From Kitasatospora xanthocidica (GTDB lineage: Bacteria > Actinomycetota > Actinomycetes > Streptomycetales > Streptomycetaceae), in assembly GCF_014656195.1 (NCBI RefSeq), contig NZ_BNBY01000007.1:324511-388510 (forward strand): a stretch of 64,000 bases of DNA, in the 5' to 3' direction. The notes under the pieces were generated by a model. That model saw nothing but the letters and a program-made list of their open reading frames with translations, was not told the origin of the DNA and did no database searches. Below, piece by piece: positions 51,351 to 60,052 of this stretch (the stretch's first letter is position 1; every line of letters begins with the position of its first letter). The position numbers were made by a program, and so were the translations under genes.

Positions 51351-52346
51351 TTGAAGAAGCTGATCAACACCCCGGAGAGCGTCCTGGAGGACGCCCTGGC
51401 CGGGGTCGCCGCCGCCCATCCGGAGCTGGCGGTGGACATCCCCAACCGGGTGATCACCCGGGCCGCCCGCCCGGCCGGGCCCAAGGTCGCGCTGATCTCC
51501 GGCGGCGGCTCCGGCCACGAACCGCTGCACGGCGGCTTCGTCGGCCCCGGCATGCTCGACGCCGCCTGCCCGGGCGAGGTGTTCACGTCGCCCGTCCCGG
51601 ACCAGATGCTGGCCGCCGCCAAGGCCGTGGAGAACGGCGCCGGCGTCGTCTTCGTCGTGAAGAACTACACCGGCGACGTGATGAACTTCGAGCTCGCCGC
51701 CGAACTCGCCGCCGAGGAGGGCCTCGAGGTCCGCACCGTCCTGGTCAACGACGACGTCGCGGTCGAGGACTCCACCTGGACGGCCGGCCGCCGGGGCACC
51801 GGCGCGACCGTCCTGGTCGAGAAGACCGCCGGCGCGCTGGCCGAGCGCGGCGCCCCGCTGGACGAGGTGGCCGCGCTCGGCGAGCGGGTCAACGCCGCCT
51901 CCCGCTCCTTCGCGATCGCGCTCACCGCCGCCACCGTCCCGGCCGCCGGCAAGCCCGGCTTCGACCTGCCCGAGGACGAGATCGAGGTCGGCGTCGGCAT
52001 CCACGGCGAGCCCGGCCGCCGCCGCGAGAAGCTCCGCCCGGCCCGGGACCTTGCCGCCGAGGTGGTCGACACCATCCTCACCGACCACCACCTCACCCCC
52101 GGCGACGAGGTGATCGCCCTGCTCAACGGCCTCGGTGCCACCCCACTGCTGGAGCTGTACGTGGTCTACGGCGAGGTCGCCGCCCGCCTCGCCGAGCGCG
52201 GCATCACCGTGGCCCGCAGTCTGGTCGGCAACTACGTCACCAGCCTCGACATGGCCGGATTCTCCCTCACCCTCACCAAGGCCGACACCCAACTGCTGGA
52301 ACTCTGGGACGCCCCGGTCGACACCCCCGCCCTCAAGCGGGCCTGA
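51351..52346 (+). CDS. dhaK: DhaK, dihydroxyacetone-binding subunit
   Basis: A 331-residue kinase subunit with the DhaK fold: VALISGGGSGHEPLHGGFVGPGMLDAACPGEVFTSP, NYTGDVMNFELAAE, and the substrate-binding His in VGIHGEPGRRREK, which forms a hemiaminal with dihydroxyacetone. Start is TTG at 51351 (KKLINTPESV is the family beginning), preceded by GGGAG. It forms an operon with dhaL 12 bases downstream. With DhaM and DhaL it phosphorylates dihydroxyacetone with PEP. Confidence 0.93.
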   Translation: MKKLINTPESVLEDALAGVAAAHPELAVDIPNRVITRAARPAGPKVALISGGGSGHEPLHGGFVGPGMLDAACPGEVFTSPVPDQMLAAAKAVENGAGVVFVVKNYTGDVMNFELAAELAAEEGLEVRTVLVNDDVAVEDSTWTAGRRGTGATVLVEKTAGALAERGAPLDEVAALGERVNAASRSFAIALTAATVPAAGKPGFDLPEDEIEVGVGIHGEPGRRREKLRPARDLAAEVVDTILTDHHLTPGDEVIALLNGLGATPLLELYVVYGEVAARLAERGITVARSLVGNYVTSLDMAGFSLTLTKADTQLLELWDAPVDTPALKRA

Positions 52347-52358
52347 AGAGGAGCCGCG

Positions 52359-52997
52359 ATGCCCGACACCCCCCGCTTCGACGGCCCGCTGGCCGAGTCC
52401 TGGATCCGCGCGATCGCCGCGGCCGTCGAGAAAGAGCAGCCCCGGCTCACCGAGCTGGACTCCGCGATCGGCGACGGCGACCACGGCAGCAACCTCCAGC
52501 GCGGCTTCACGGCCGCCCTCACCGCCCTGGACGCCCTCGGACCCGCCGACCCCGGCGCCGTCCTCACCAAAACCGGCACCACCCTCATCTCCAAGGTCGG
52601 CGGCGCCTCCGGACCGCTCTACGGCAAAGCCTTCCGCGCCATCGGCGCCGCCCTGCCAGGCCCCGCCGCCCCGGCCACCCTCGCCGAAGCCCTCTCCGCC
52701 GGCCTCGACGCCGTCCGCCTCCTCGGCAAGGCCGAACCCGGCGACAAAACCATCGTGGACGCCTGGACCCCGGCCGTCACCGCCTTCCGCACCGCGGCCG
52801 CCACCGGAGCCACCCTCCCCGAAGCCGCCACCGCAGCCGCCGACGCCGCCGAACAGGGCGCCCGCGACACCACCCCCCTCCAAGCCCGCAAGGGCCGCGC
52901 CTCCTACCTCGGCGAACGCAGCATCGGCCACCAGGACCCGGGCGCCACCTCCACCGCCCTCATCTTCCGCACCCTCGCCGAAACCCTCACCACCTAA
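52359..52997 (+). CDS. dhaL: DhaL, ADP-binding subunit of dihydroxyacetone kinase
   Basis: A 212-residue helical barrel with the ADP/Mg-binding motif SAIGDGDHGSNLQRGF and a C-terminal ARKGRASYLGERSIGHQDPGATST. It carries the tightly bound ADP that is phosphorylated by DhaM and then phosphorylates DHA on DhaK. Coupled to dhaK. A C-rich tail of sequence and an inverted repeat follow. Confidence 0.93.
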   Translation: MPDTPRFDGPLAESWIRAIAAAVEKEQPRLTELDSAIGDGDHGSNLQRGFTAALTALDALGPADPGAVLTKTGTTLISKVGGASGPLYGKAFRAIGAALPGPAAPATLAEALSAGLDAVRLLGKAEPGDKTIVDAWTPAVTAFRTAAATGATLPEAATAAADAAEQGARDTTPLQARKGRASYLGERSIGHQDPGATSTALIFRTLAETLTT

Positions 52998-53119
52998 GCC
53001 CCCCCCCCGCACCCCCACCCCACCTCCCGCACCTACCTCCCCCTCCCCCTCACCGGCGAGAGGGACGCGCTGCGGAAGGGGCGGCGCAGGGGGTGGGTGC
53101 GGAGAGGGGCGTTGCGGGT

Positions 53120-53178
53120 GATTTTCAGACTGCCAACGGCGACCAGCCCCACCCCACAGAGTGGGCAGTCTGAAAATC
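53120..53178. terminator. Long-range 15-bp inverted repeat after dhaL
   Basis: GATTTTCAGACTGCC at 53120-53134 is perfectly repeated inverted at 53164-53178, around a 29-base loop. It is far more A/T-rich than the flanks. The genes on both sides converge, so termination is the simplest role. Confidence 0.55.
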
Positions 53179-53270
53179 ATCCAGCCCCCGGAGCACCCAC
53201 CCCCGGAGCCGCCCCGCCCCCACCCTCCCGAGAGCCCCACCCCCACCCCCAAGCCCCGCGCAGCGGCCCC

Positions 53271-54476
53271 TCACCCATCCGTCCGCGTAATCAGCAACAA
53301 CAAAGCGTCATCCCGCAACTCCCCACCCGTGTGCGCCAGCAGATCCCCGTAGACCCGCTCCACCGCCGCCTCCAGCTCCCCCGCCGAGCGCGCAGCGTCC
53401 CGCACCAGCGGCCCCACCCGCTCCGCCAGCGGGTAGAACTCCCCGCTCCTGCGGTGCCGCGCCTCGATCACCCCGTCCGTGCAGAGCACCAGCACATCCT
53501 CCGGTCCGAACGCCTGCCCCCAGGTGGTGGGCTCCCCGGAGGCGAGCCGGCCGAGGCCGAGCGGCACCCACGGGTCCGGCGCGTCCAGGACGTGCGCGTG
53601 TCCCTCGCCGTCGACCCGGATCGGCGGCACGTGCCCGTACTGCAGCAGCTCCATGACTCCCGGAGAGCGGAATTCGGCGAACAGCGCGGTGGTGAACTCC
53701 CCGTCCGGCACGTGCCGTTCGACGCTGGCCTCGATCCGGGCCGCGACGCCCCGCAGCCCGGCCTCGTCGTACGCGGCTTCGCGGAAGGCGCCGAGCACCA
53801 CGGCCGCGGTCTGCACGGCCGCGAGCCCCTTGCCGCGGACGTCCCCGACGGCGACCCGGGTCCCGTGCGGCGTCTCCAGGGCGGAGTACAGGTCCCCGCC
53901 GATCTGTGAGGCGTCGGCCGCCGACACGTACCGTACGGCCAGCCGCAGCGGCCCGACGGTCGGCCCGGGCAGCCGGAGCAGCGCCCGCTGGGCGGCTTCG
54001 GCGACGGAGCTGACCGCCGCGAAGGCCGCCGCGCGCCGCATCCGGAGCTTGGCGACCCAGGCGGAGAAGAGGGTGACCACCAGGTAGCTGACCATGGCGC
54101 CGTAGAGGAAGCGCGCGTCGTTGATGTTGTCGACCTGGTCGTAGTGGCTGAGTCCGAACACGGCGAGCAGGCCGACCGCGCAGACCGCGAGCAGTTCGCG
54201 GGGCCGGAGGGTCAGTGCCGCGACGGTCGGCACGACGGTCATCAGCGGGGCGAGGTAGCGGTCCTTGCCGGAGAGGAAGTCCGCGAGCGCGACCAGCAGC
54301 ATGGCGGCCACGGCCGGGGTGGCGCGCCGCCAGAGCGGCACGTCCTGGAGGTCGGCGGCCAGCAGGGCGCCGCGCTGCCGGCCCGGCGGCAGTCCGGCTG
54401 CCGTGGGAGCCGAGGGCGACTGGGCGCGGCGGATCGGAAACACATACCGAACATAAGGGACGATCACGGCACTCAC
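53271..54476 (-). CDS. Membrane-anchored SpoIIE-type PP2C phosphatase
   Basis: A 401-residue protein. Residues about 55-165 contain three or four transmembrane helices (PAVAAMLLVALADFLSG, YLAPLMTVVPTVAAL, ELLAVCAVGLLAVFGL, FLYGAMVSYLVVTLFSAWVAK). The C-terminal SpoIIE domain has SQIGGDLYSALETPHGTRVAVGDVRGKGLAAVQTAAVVLGAF, with the Asp metal ligands, then LVLCTDGVIEARH and LRDDALLLLI. Such enzymes dephosphorylate anti-anti-sigma factors in response to membrane signals. GTG at 54474-54476 is the start. It is divergent from copZ. Confidence 0.88.
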   Translation of the reverse strand: MSAVIVPYVRYVFPIRRAQSPSAPTAAGLPPGRQRGALLAADLQDVPLWRRATPAVAAMLLVALADFLSGKDRYLAPLMTVVPTVAALTLRPRELLAVCAVGLLAVFGLSHYDQVDNINDARFLYGAMVSYLVVTLFSAWVAKLRMRRAAAFAAVSSVAEAAQRALLRLPGPTVGPLRLAVRYVSAADASQIGGDLYSALETPHGTRVAVGDVRGKGLAAVQTAAVVLGAFREAAYDEAGLRGVAARIEASVERHVPDGEFTTALFAEFRSPGVMELLQYGHVPPIRVDGEGHAHVLDAPDPWVPLGLGRLASGEPTTWGQAFGPEDVLVLCTDGVIEARHRRSGEFYPLAERVGPLVRDAARSAGELEAAVERVYGDLLAHTGGELRDDALLLLITRTDG

Positions 54477-54528
54477 CCATCCGCCCTGTCGCCTACGATG
54501 CGTTGCACCTCCCCCACCTCTCCGTGAA

Positions 54529-54545
54529 ATACCCCAGAGGGGTAT
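54529..54545. promoter_or_regulatory. CsoR-type copper operator upstream of copZA
   Basis: ATACCCC-AGA-GGGGTAT is a perfect palindrome of the CsoR class. It overlaps TATGGT (54543-54548), a candidate -10 box, so binding would block transcription until Cu(I) releases CsoR. No csoR gene is in the window. Confidence 0.8.
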
Positions 54546-54596
54546 GGTGTCAGCACAGGAAAGCACAGGAACCGCACCGACCTTCCGGAGGCCCCG

Positions 54597-54815
54597 ATGT
54601 CCAGCACCATCACCTACACCGTGTCCGGCATGAGCTGCGGCCACTGCGAGAAGGCGATCAGCGAGGAGCTCTCCGCGCTGTCCGGTGTCACCGACGTCGC
54701 CGCCGACTCCAAGGCCGGGACCGTGACGGTCTCCTCCGCCGCGCCGTTGGACGACGAGCAGGTCCGCGCCGCCGTGGACGAGGCCGGCTACGAGCTGGTC
54801 GGCCGCAGCTCCTGA
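54597..54815 (+). CDS. copZ: CopZ, copper chaperone
   Basis: A 72-residue HMA protein with the metal motif GMSCGHC at residues 11-17 and YTVSGMSCGHCEKAISEEL. It binds Cu(I) and delivers it to CopA. It follows the CsoR operator and precedes copA by 65 bases. Strong GGAGG ribosome-binding site. Confidence 0.95.
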   Translation: MSSTITYTVSGMSCGHCEKAISEELSALSGVTDVAADSKAGTVTVSSAAPLDDEQVRAAVDEAGYELVGRSS

Positions 54816-54880
54816 ACCGCCGAGGTGCGGCGGGGCCGGACCTCGGCCCCGCCCACGCCCCCACCGAGGAGCTGATCCGC

Positions 54881-57175
54881 ATGAGCACGTCCGCCCCGGA
54901 CGTCGAGGCCCGGGACCGGGTCGAGCTGTCGATCGGCGGGATGACCTGCGCCTCCTGCGCGGCCCGGATCGAGAAGAAGCTCAACCGGCTGGACGGCGTC
55001 GAGGCCACCGTCAACTACGCCACCGAGAAGGCCCGGGTCGACTACGGCCCCGGGGTCACGGTCGAGGAGCTGATCGCCACGGTCGAGCGCACCGGCTACA
55101 CCGCCGAGCTCCCACCGCCCCCGGCCCCCGTCACCCCCATCGCCTCCGAGCCGACCGACCCCGCCGCCGCCGCGCCCGAGCGGCCCACCGCCGACCCCCG
55201 GTTCGACCCCCTGCTCGACCGGCTGCGGATCAGCGCCGTCCTCAGCCTCCCGGTGGTCATGCTGTCGATGGTCCCCGCCCTGCAGTTCGCCAACTGGCAG
55301 TGGCTGGCCTTCGCGCTGACCGGCCCGGTCGTGGTGTACGGCGGCCTGCCGTTCCACCGCGCCGCCTGGACCAACCTCAAGCACGGCGCCGCCACCATGG
55401 ACACCCTGGTCTCGCTCGGCACCCTGGCCGCCTTCGGCTGGTCGTTCTGGGCGCTGTTCTGGGGCCACGCCGGCATGCCCGGGATGCGCCACGACTTCTC
55501 GCTGACCGTCGGCTCCGGTGACGCCTCCTCCACGCTCTACCTGGAGACCGCCGCCGCCGTCACCGTGCTCATCCTGCTCGGCCGCGCCCTGGAGGCCCGC
55601 TCCAAGCGCCGGGCCGGCGCCGCGCTGCACGCCCTGCTCGACCTCGGCGCCAAGGAGGTCGCGGTCCTCCAGGGGGGCCGGGAGGTACGGCTGCCGGTGG
55701 ACCGGCTGGCCGTCGGCACGCGCTTCGTGGTCCGCCCCGGCGAGAAGATCGCCACCGACGGCACGGTGGTCGAGGGCAGCTCCGCCGTGGACGCCTCGAT
55801 GCTGACCGGCGAGTCCGTGCCGGCCGAGGTCGGGATCGGCGACGAGGTCACCGGCGCGACCGTCAACGCGGGCGGGCGGCTGGTCGTCGAGGCCACCCGG
55901 GTCGGCGCGGACACCCGGCTGGCCCGGATGGCCAAGCTGGTCGAGGAGGCCCAGAACGGCAAGGCCGCGGCCCAGCGCCTCGCCGACCGGATCTCCGCCG
56001 TCTTCGTCCCGGTGGTCGTCCTGATCGCCCTGGCCACCCTGGTCGGCCGGCTGCTGGCCACCGACAGCCCCACCGCCGCCTTCACCGCGGCGGTGGCCGT
56101 GCTGATCATCGCCTGCCCGTGCGCCCTCGGCCTGGCCACCCCGACCGCGCTGCTCGTCGGCACCGGCCGCGGCGCCCAGCTCGGCATCCTGATCAAGGGC
56201 CCGGAGGTCCTGGAGACCACCCGCAAGGTCGACACCGTCGTCCTGGACAAGACCGGCACCGTCACCACCGGCCGGATGACCCTGCTCGCCGTCCACACCG
56301 CCGAGGGCGTCGACGAGACCGAGGCGCTGCGGCTGGCCGGGGCCGTCGAACACGCCTCCGAGCACCCGATCGGCGCCGCCGTCGCCGCGGCCGCGATCGA
56401 GCGGACGGGCGAGCTGCCGCCGGTCGAGGGCTTCCGCAGCGTCCCCGGCCGGGGCGTGGAGGGTGTCGTGGCGGGCCGCACGGTGGTCGCCGGGCGCGAG
56501 GCCCTGCTCGCCGGCCGGGCGCTGCACCTGCCCCCCTCCCTGGCCCGCGCCAAGGCCGCCGCGGAGGCCGCCGGGCGCACCGCGGTCGCGGTCAGCTGGG
56601 ACGGTGAGGCGCGGGCCGTGCTGGAGGTCGCCGACGCGGTCAAGCCGACCAGCGCCGAGGCGATCGCCCGGCTGCGCGCGCTGGGCCTGACCCCGGTGCT
56701 GCTGACCGGCGACAACCGGCTGGTCGCCGAGGCCGTGGCGGCCGAGGTCGGCATCGCACCGGAGCACGTGATCGCCGAGGTCATGCCGCAGGACAAGGTC
56801 GAGACGGTCAGGCGGCTGCAGGCCGAGGGCCGGGTCGTCGCGATGGTCGGCGACGGCGTCAACGACGCCGCCGCGCTCGCCCAGGCCGACCTGGGCCTGG
56901 CCATGGGCACCGGCACCGACGCCGCGATCGAGGCCGGCGACCTCACCCTGGTCCGCGGCGACCTCCTGGCCGCGGCCGACGCCATCCGGCTCTCCCGCAA
57001 GACCCTCGGCACCATCAAGGGCAACCTGTTCTGGGCCTTCGGCTACAACGTCGCGGCGATCCCGCTGGCCGCCGCCGGACTGCTCGACCCGATGATCGCC
57101 GGGGCCGCGATGGCCTTCTCCTCGGTCTTCGTGGTCACCAACAGCCTGCGGCTGCGCCGCTTCCGGCCCGCCTGA
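54881..57175 (+). CDS. copA: CopA, P1B-type copper-exporting ATPase
   Basis: A 764-residue P-type ATPase. An N-terminal HMA domain with GMTCASC, eight transmembrane helices, ion-binding CPC in IIACPCALGLATPTA, phosphorylation DKTGT, HP motif EHASEHPIG and hinge GDGVNDAAAL. It exports Cu(I). Start ATG 54881 follows GAGGAG. A hairpin terminator follows. It is co-regulated with copZ by the upstream operator. Confidence 0.96.
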   Translation: MSTSAPDVEARDRVELSIGGMTCASCAARIEKKLNRLDGVEATVNYATEKARVDYGPGVTVEELIATVERTGYTAELPPPPAPVTPIASEPTDPAAAAPERPTADPRFDPLLDRLRISAVLSLPVVMLSMVPALQFANWQWLAFALTGPVVVYGGLPFHRAAWTNLKHGAATMDTLVSLGTLAAFGWSFWALFWGHAGMPGMRHDFSLTVGSGDASSTLYLETAAAVTVLILLGRALEARSKRRAGAALHALLDLGAKEVAVLQGGREVRLPVDRLAVGTRFVVRPGEKIATDGTVVEGSSAVDASMLTGESVPAEVGIGDEVTGATVNAGGRLVVEATRVGADTRLARMAKLVEEAQNGKAAAQRLADRISAVFVPVVVLIALATLVGRLLATDSPTAAFTAAVAVLIIACPCALGLATPTALLVGTGRGAQLGILIKGPEVLETTRKVDTVVLDKTGTVTTGRMTLLAVHTAEGVDETEALRLAGAVEHASEHPIGAAVAAAAIERTGELPPVEGFRSVPGRGVEGVVAGRTVVAGREALLAGRALHLPPSLARAKAAAEAAGRTAVAVSWDGEARAVLEVADAVKPTSAEAIARLRALGLTPVLLTGDNRLVAEAVAAEVGIAPEHVIAEVMPQDKVETVRRLQAEGRVVAMVGDGVNDAAALAQADLGLAMGTGTDAAIEAGDLTLVRGDLLAAADAIRLSRKTLGTIKGNLFWAFGYNVAAIPLAAAGLLDPMIAGAAMAFSSVFVVTNSLRLRRFRPA

Positions 57176-57194
57176 GGCTCAGCACCGGAGAGTG

Positions 57195-57230
57195 CGAGGG
57201 GCCCGGACCGCCGACGGTCCGGGCCCCTCG
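57195..57230. terminator. 16-bp hairpin between copA and convergent SDR gene
   Basis: Perfect arms 57195-57210 and 57215-57230 with a four-base loop. Confidence 0.85.
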
Positions 57231-57244
57231 TCACGACGCGGGCG

Positions 57245-57964
57245 TCAACGCCCCAGCAGCTCGCCGCCGTTGCAGTGCAGGATCTCGCCGGTGATGAACC
57301 CGGCCTCGGGCGAGGCGAGGAAGTGCACCGCCGCCGCGACCTCCCCGGTCTCGCCGATCCGGCCGAGCAGGGTGCGGGCCGCCCGGCGGGCGACCTCGGC
57401 CTCGTCCAGCCGCGGCCCGAAGAACTCGGTGCCGCTGACCGTCCCCGGCGCGACGATGTTGGCGGTGATGCCCGAGGTGCCCAACTGGGCGGCCAGGAAG
57501 TGGTTCCAGGCGTGCAGCGAAGCCTTCGCCGCGCCGTACGAGCCGGCCCCGCGCAGGGCGGCGATGGAGCTGATGGTGACCACCCGGCCGGAGCCGGGGG
57601 TGAGCCGGTCGCGGATCGACTCGGTGAGCAGCACCACGGTCAGCACGTTGCGCTCGAAGTCGCCGCGCCAGCGGGCCAGCAGGGCGTGCGGGCCGCCGCC
57701 GACCACGGTCTCCCGGCTGCCGGCGTTGTTGACCAGGACGTCGATCCGCTCGGGCAGTCCGCGCAGCGCGGCCTCGACGTCGTCCGGGTCGGCGAGGTCG
57801 CACACCAGCGGGGTGACGTTCGGCCCGAGGTCGGCCGCCGCCTTCTCCAGGACCGCCCGCCGGCGGCCCACGATCACCACGTGGTCGTCCATCTCGGCGA
57901 ACCGCCGCGCGACTTCGTACCCGATTCCCGTGCCACCGCCGGTGACGACGACGTTCCTGGCCAT
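57245..57964 (-). CDS. Short-chain dehydrogenase/reductase (SDR)
   Basis: A 239-residue classical SDR: cofactor motif TGGGTGIGYEVARRF, NNAGS, the catalytic serine in VTISSIAALRG and YxxxK in GSYGAAKASL, and a C-terminal GGELLGR. Substrate not predictable. Ribosome-binding site GGGAGGGAG precedes the ATG at 57962-57964. It stands between copA and the citrate synthase spacer. Confidence 0.9.
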   Translation of the reverse strand: MARNVVVTGGGTGIGYEVARRFAEMDDHVVIVGRRRAVLEKAAADLGPNVTPLVCDLADPDDVEAALRGLPERIDVLVNNAGSRETVVGGGPHALLARWRGDFERNVLTVVLLTESIRDRLTPGSGRVVTISSIAALRGAGSYGAAKASLHAWNHFLAAQLGTSGITANIVAPGTVSGTEFFGPRLDEAEVARRAARTLLGRIGETGEVAAAVHFLASPEAGFITGEILHCNGGELLGR

Positions 57965-58452
57965 CTGCGCACTCCCTCCCCAGTTCCGCCGCCGCGCTGC
58001 GAGTGCGCGACGGTCCGTACCGGAATGCCACGATTCCTATCACGCTCGGTTGCCGTGACTGCGGGGAGGGTGACGTCCCGCGCGAGAGAAGGTGTGATAT
58101 GGGCGGGGTACGACGCGCACACGGAGCGTGGCGAGAGGCAGCTCACACCCCCCGGGCGTAACTTCTCGCACCCTGATACGTCTTAGGTTGGTAGTGCGGC
58201 AGTTTTTCCGACGGGCGAGGACGCGATGAACGGCAACGCGTCCCCGCGCTTCCATCGGCTGTCGCCGACGGGGCTCCGGCGGGCCCCGGGAACGGTCGTC
58301 GTCCTCGACGGCCTTCGCGCACGGCGCCGGGGTCCTGGCGGGCCAGGGACGCTTTGAGCGGCCGTCCCCTGGCTGCGGCCGACCCCGGAGTCGTGCGCCG
58401 TACGGTTCCGTCCCCGCACGGACCCCCTCGGGGGCACCGCGCGGGGACGCGG
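57965..58452. promoter_or_regulatory. Spacer between SDR and citrate synthase; doubtful small frame inside
   Basis: On minus, TAGGAA near 58036-58041 could be the SDR -10. On plus, TAGGTT at 58184-58189 is followed by GGGCGAGG and a 43-codon open frame (58226-58357), then the hairpin at 58453. GC3 of that frame is below the local norm, so it is not called a gene. No other feature seen. Confidence 0.35.
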
Positions 58453-58486
58453 AGGGGCCCGACCGCTCAGCAGCGGCCGGGCCCCT
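58453..58486. terminator. Hairpin terminator downstream of citrate synthase
   Basis: Arms 58453-58467 and 58472-58486 pair over 15 positions with one mismatch. Three T residues follow on plus, so it could also end a plus-strand transcript. Confidence 0.65.
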
Positions 58487-58537
58487 TTCAGCTTCCGCTC
58501 GGGCCGGTGCCCGTCGTCAGCGTCGTCGCGCGTCTCG

Positions 58538-59827
58538 TCAGCGACCCTCGAGCGGGACGTAGTCGCGGATCGCGGTGCCGGTGTAGATCTGGCGCGGACG
58601 GCCGATCCGGCTGGTCGGGTCGTTGATCATCTCGTGCCAGTGGGCGATCCAGCCCGGCAGCCGGCCGAGGGCGAACAGCACGGTGAACATGCTGGTCGGG
58701 AAGCCCATGGCGCGGTAGATCAGGCCGGTGTAGAAGTCCACGTTCGGGTACAGCTTGCGCGAGATGAAGAAGTCGTCCTTGAGGGCGTGCTCCTCCAGCT
58801 TGAGCGCGATGTCCAGCAGCTCGTCGCTCTTGCCGAGCTGGCCGAGGACCTCGTGCGCGAGCAGCTTGACCTGGGCGGCACGCGGGTCGAACGCCTTGTA
58901 GACCCGGTGGCCGAAGCCCATCAGCTTGACGCCGGCTTCCTTGTTCTTGACCTTCGTGATGAAGGCGTCGACGTCGCCGCCGTCCTTCTGGATGCTCTCC
59001 AGCATCTCCAGCACGGCCTGGTTGGCGCCGCCGTGCAGCGGGCCCCACAGGGCCGAGATGCCGGCCGAGATCGAGGCGAACAGGTTGGCGTGGCTGGAGC
59101 CGACCAGGCGCACGGTGGACGTCGAGCAGTTCTGCTCGTGGTCCGCGTGCAGGATGAGCAGCTTGTCCAGGGCGTTGACGACGACCGGGTTGAGCTCGTA
59201 GTCCTCGGCGGGGACCGCGAAGGTCATCCGCAGGAAGTTCTCGACGTAGCTCAGGTCGTTGCGCGGGTAGACGAAGGGCTGGCCCATCGCCTTCTTGTAC
59301 GCGTACGCGGCGATCGTCGGCAGCTTGGCGAGCAGGCGGACCGTCGACAGGTGGCGCTGGGCCGCGTCGAACGGGTTGTGGCTCTCCGGGTAGAACGTGG
59401 ACAGCGCGCCGACGACCGAGGACAGCATGGCCATCGGGTGGGCGTCCCGCGGGAAGCCCTGGAAGAAGCGCTTGACGTCCTCGTGCAGCAGGGTGTGCTG
59501 GGTGATCTCGCGGTTGAACTCGGCCAGCTGGGTCTCGTTGGGCAGCTCACCGTTGATCAGGAGGTACGCGGTCTCGACGAAGCCGCCCTGCGAGGCGAGC
59601 TGCTCGATCGGGTAGCCGCGGTACCGCAGGATGCCGTTGTCGCCGTCCACGAAGGTGATCGCGGACTTGTACGCGGCGGTGTTACCGAAGCCGTTGTCCA
59701 GGGTGACCAGGCCGGTCTGCGGGAGCAGCTTCGAGATGTCGAAGCCGGCGTTGCCCGCAGTGCTCTCGACGACGGGGTACTCGTACTCGCCGTCCTGGTA
59801 CCTCAGTACTACCGAGTTGTCGCTCAC
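58538..59827 (-). CDS. gltA: Citrate synthase
   Basis: A 429-residue type-II-like citrate synthase: KSAITFVDGDNGILRYRGYPIEQLA, LHADHEQNCSTSTVRLVGSSHANLFASISAGISALWGPLHGGAN, catalytic His in GFGHRVYKAFDPRA, and the Asp-containing NVDFYTGLIYRAMG. It condenses oxaloacetate and acetyl-CoA, feeding the TCA cycle. GTG at 59825-59827 follows GAGGAAG. An imperfect palindrome overlapping a -35-like TTGACG lies about 190 bases upstream. Confidence 0.95.
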   Translation of the reverse strand: MSDNSVVLRYQDGEYEYPVVESTAGNAGFDISKLLPQTGLVTLDNGFGNTAAYKSAITFVDGDNGILRYRGYPIEQLASQGGFVETAYLLINGELPNETQLAEFNREITQHTLLHEDVKRFFQGFPRDAHPMAMLSSVVGALSTFYPESHNPFDAAQRHLSTVRLLAKLPTIAAYAYKKAMGQPFVYPRNDLSYVENFLRMTFAVPAEDYELNPVVVNALDKLLILHADHEQNCSTSTVRLVGSSHANLFASISAGISALWGPLHGGANQAVLEMLESIQKDGGDVDAFITKVKNKEAGVKLMGFGHRVYKAFDPRAAQVKLLAHEVLGQLGKSDELLDIALKLEEHALKDDFFISRKLYPNVDFYTGLIYRAMGFPTSMFTVLFALGRLPGWIAHWHEMINDPTSRIGRPRQIYTGTAIRDYVPLEGR

Positions 59828-60006
59828 GTCTTCCTCACCGACGAAATGAATCCTCTTCCAAGGTGCCCTGACTGTCTCCACGATCCCCCATCCGGAGGAC
59901 AGCCGCGCACCCGGGGTGGCCCGAAAGGGCCCGCCCCTACAAAACCTGCCGCCGCAGCCGGTACGAACCGGACAAGATCGGCACCACCCTAGGCTCTGCC
60001 GTAAAT

Positions 60007-60022
60007 CTCTTCACGTCAAGAG
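60007..60022. promoter_or_regulatory. Palindrome at the citrate synthase promoter
   Basis: Minus-strand CTCTTGACGTGAAGAG is a 16-bp dyad with a single mismatched pair and contains TTGACG, a -35-like hexamer reading toward gltA. The matching -10 is uncertain (TAGGGT at 59986-59991 is 22 bases away). Confidence 0.45.
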
Positions 60023-60052
60023 AACCTTAGAGGCAACCATCCTGTTGGATAA

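Noticed and set aside
58226..58357. 43-codon open frame upstream of gltA
   Set aside because: GC3 is well below neighbours and there is no homologue I recognise; kept only as a low-interest finding.
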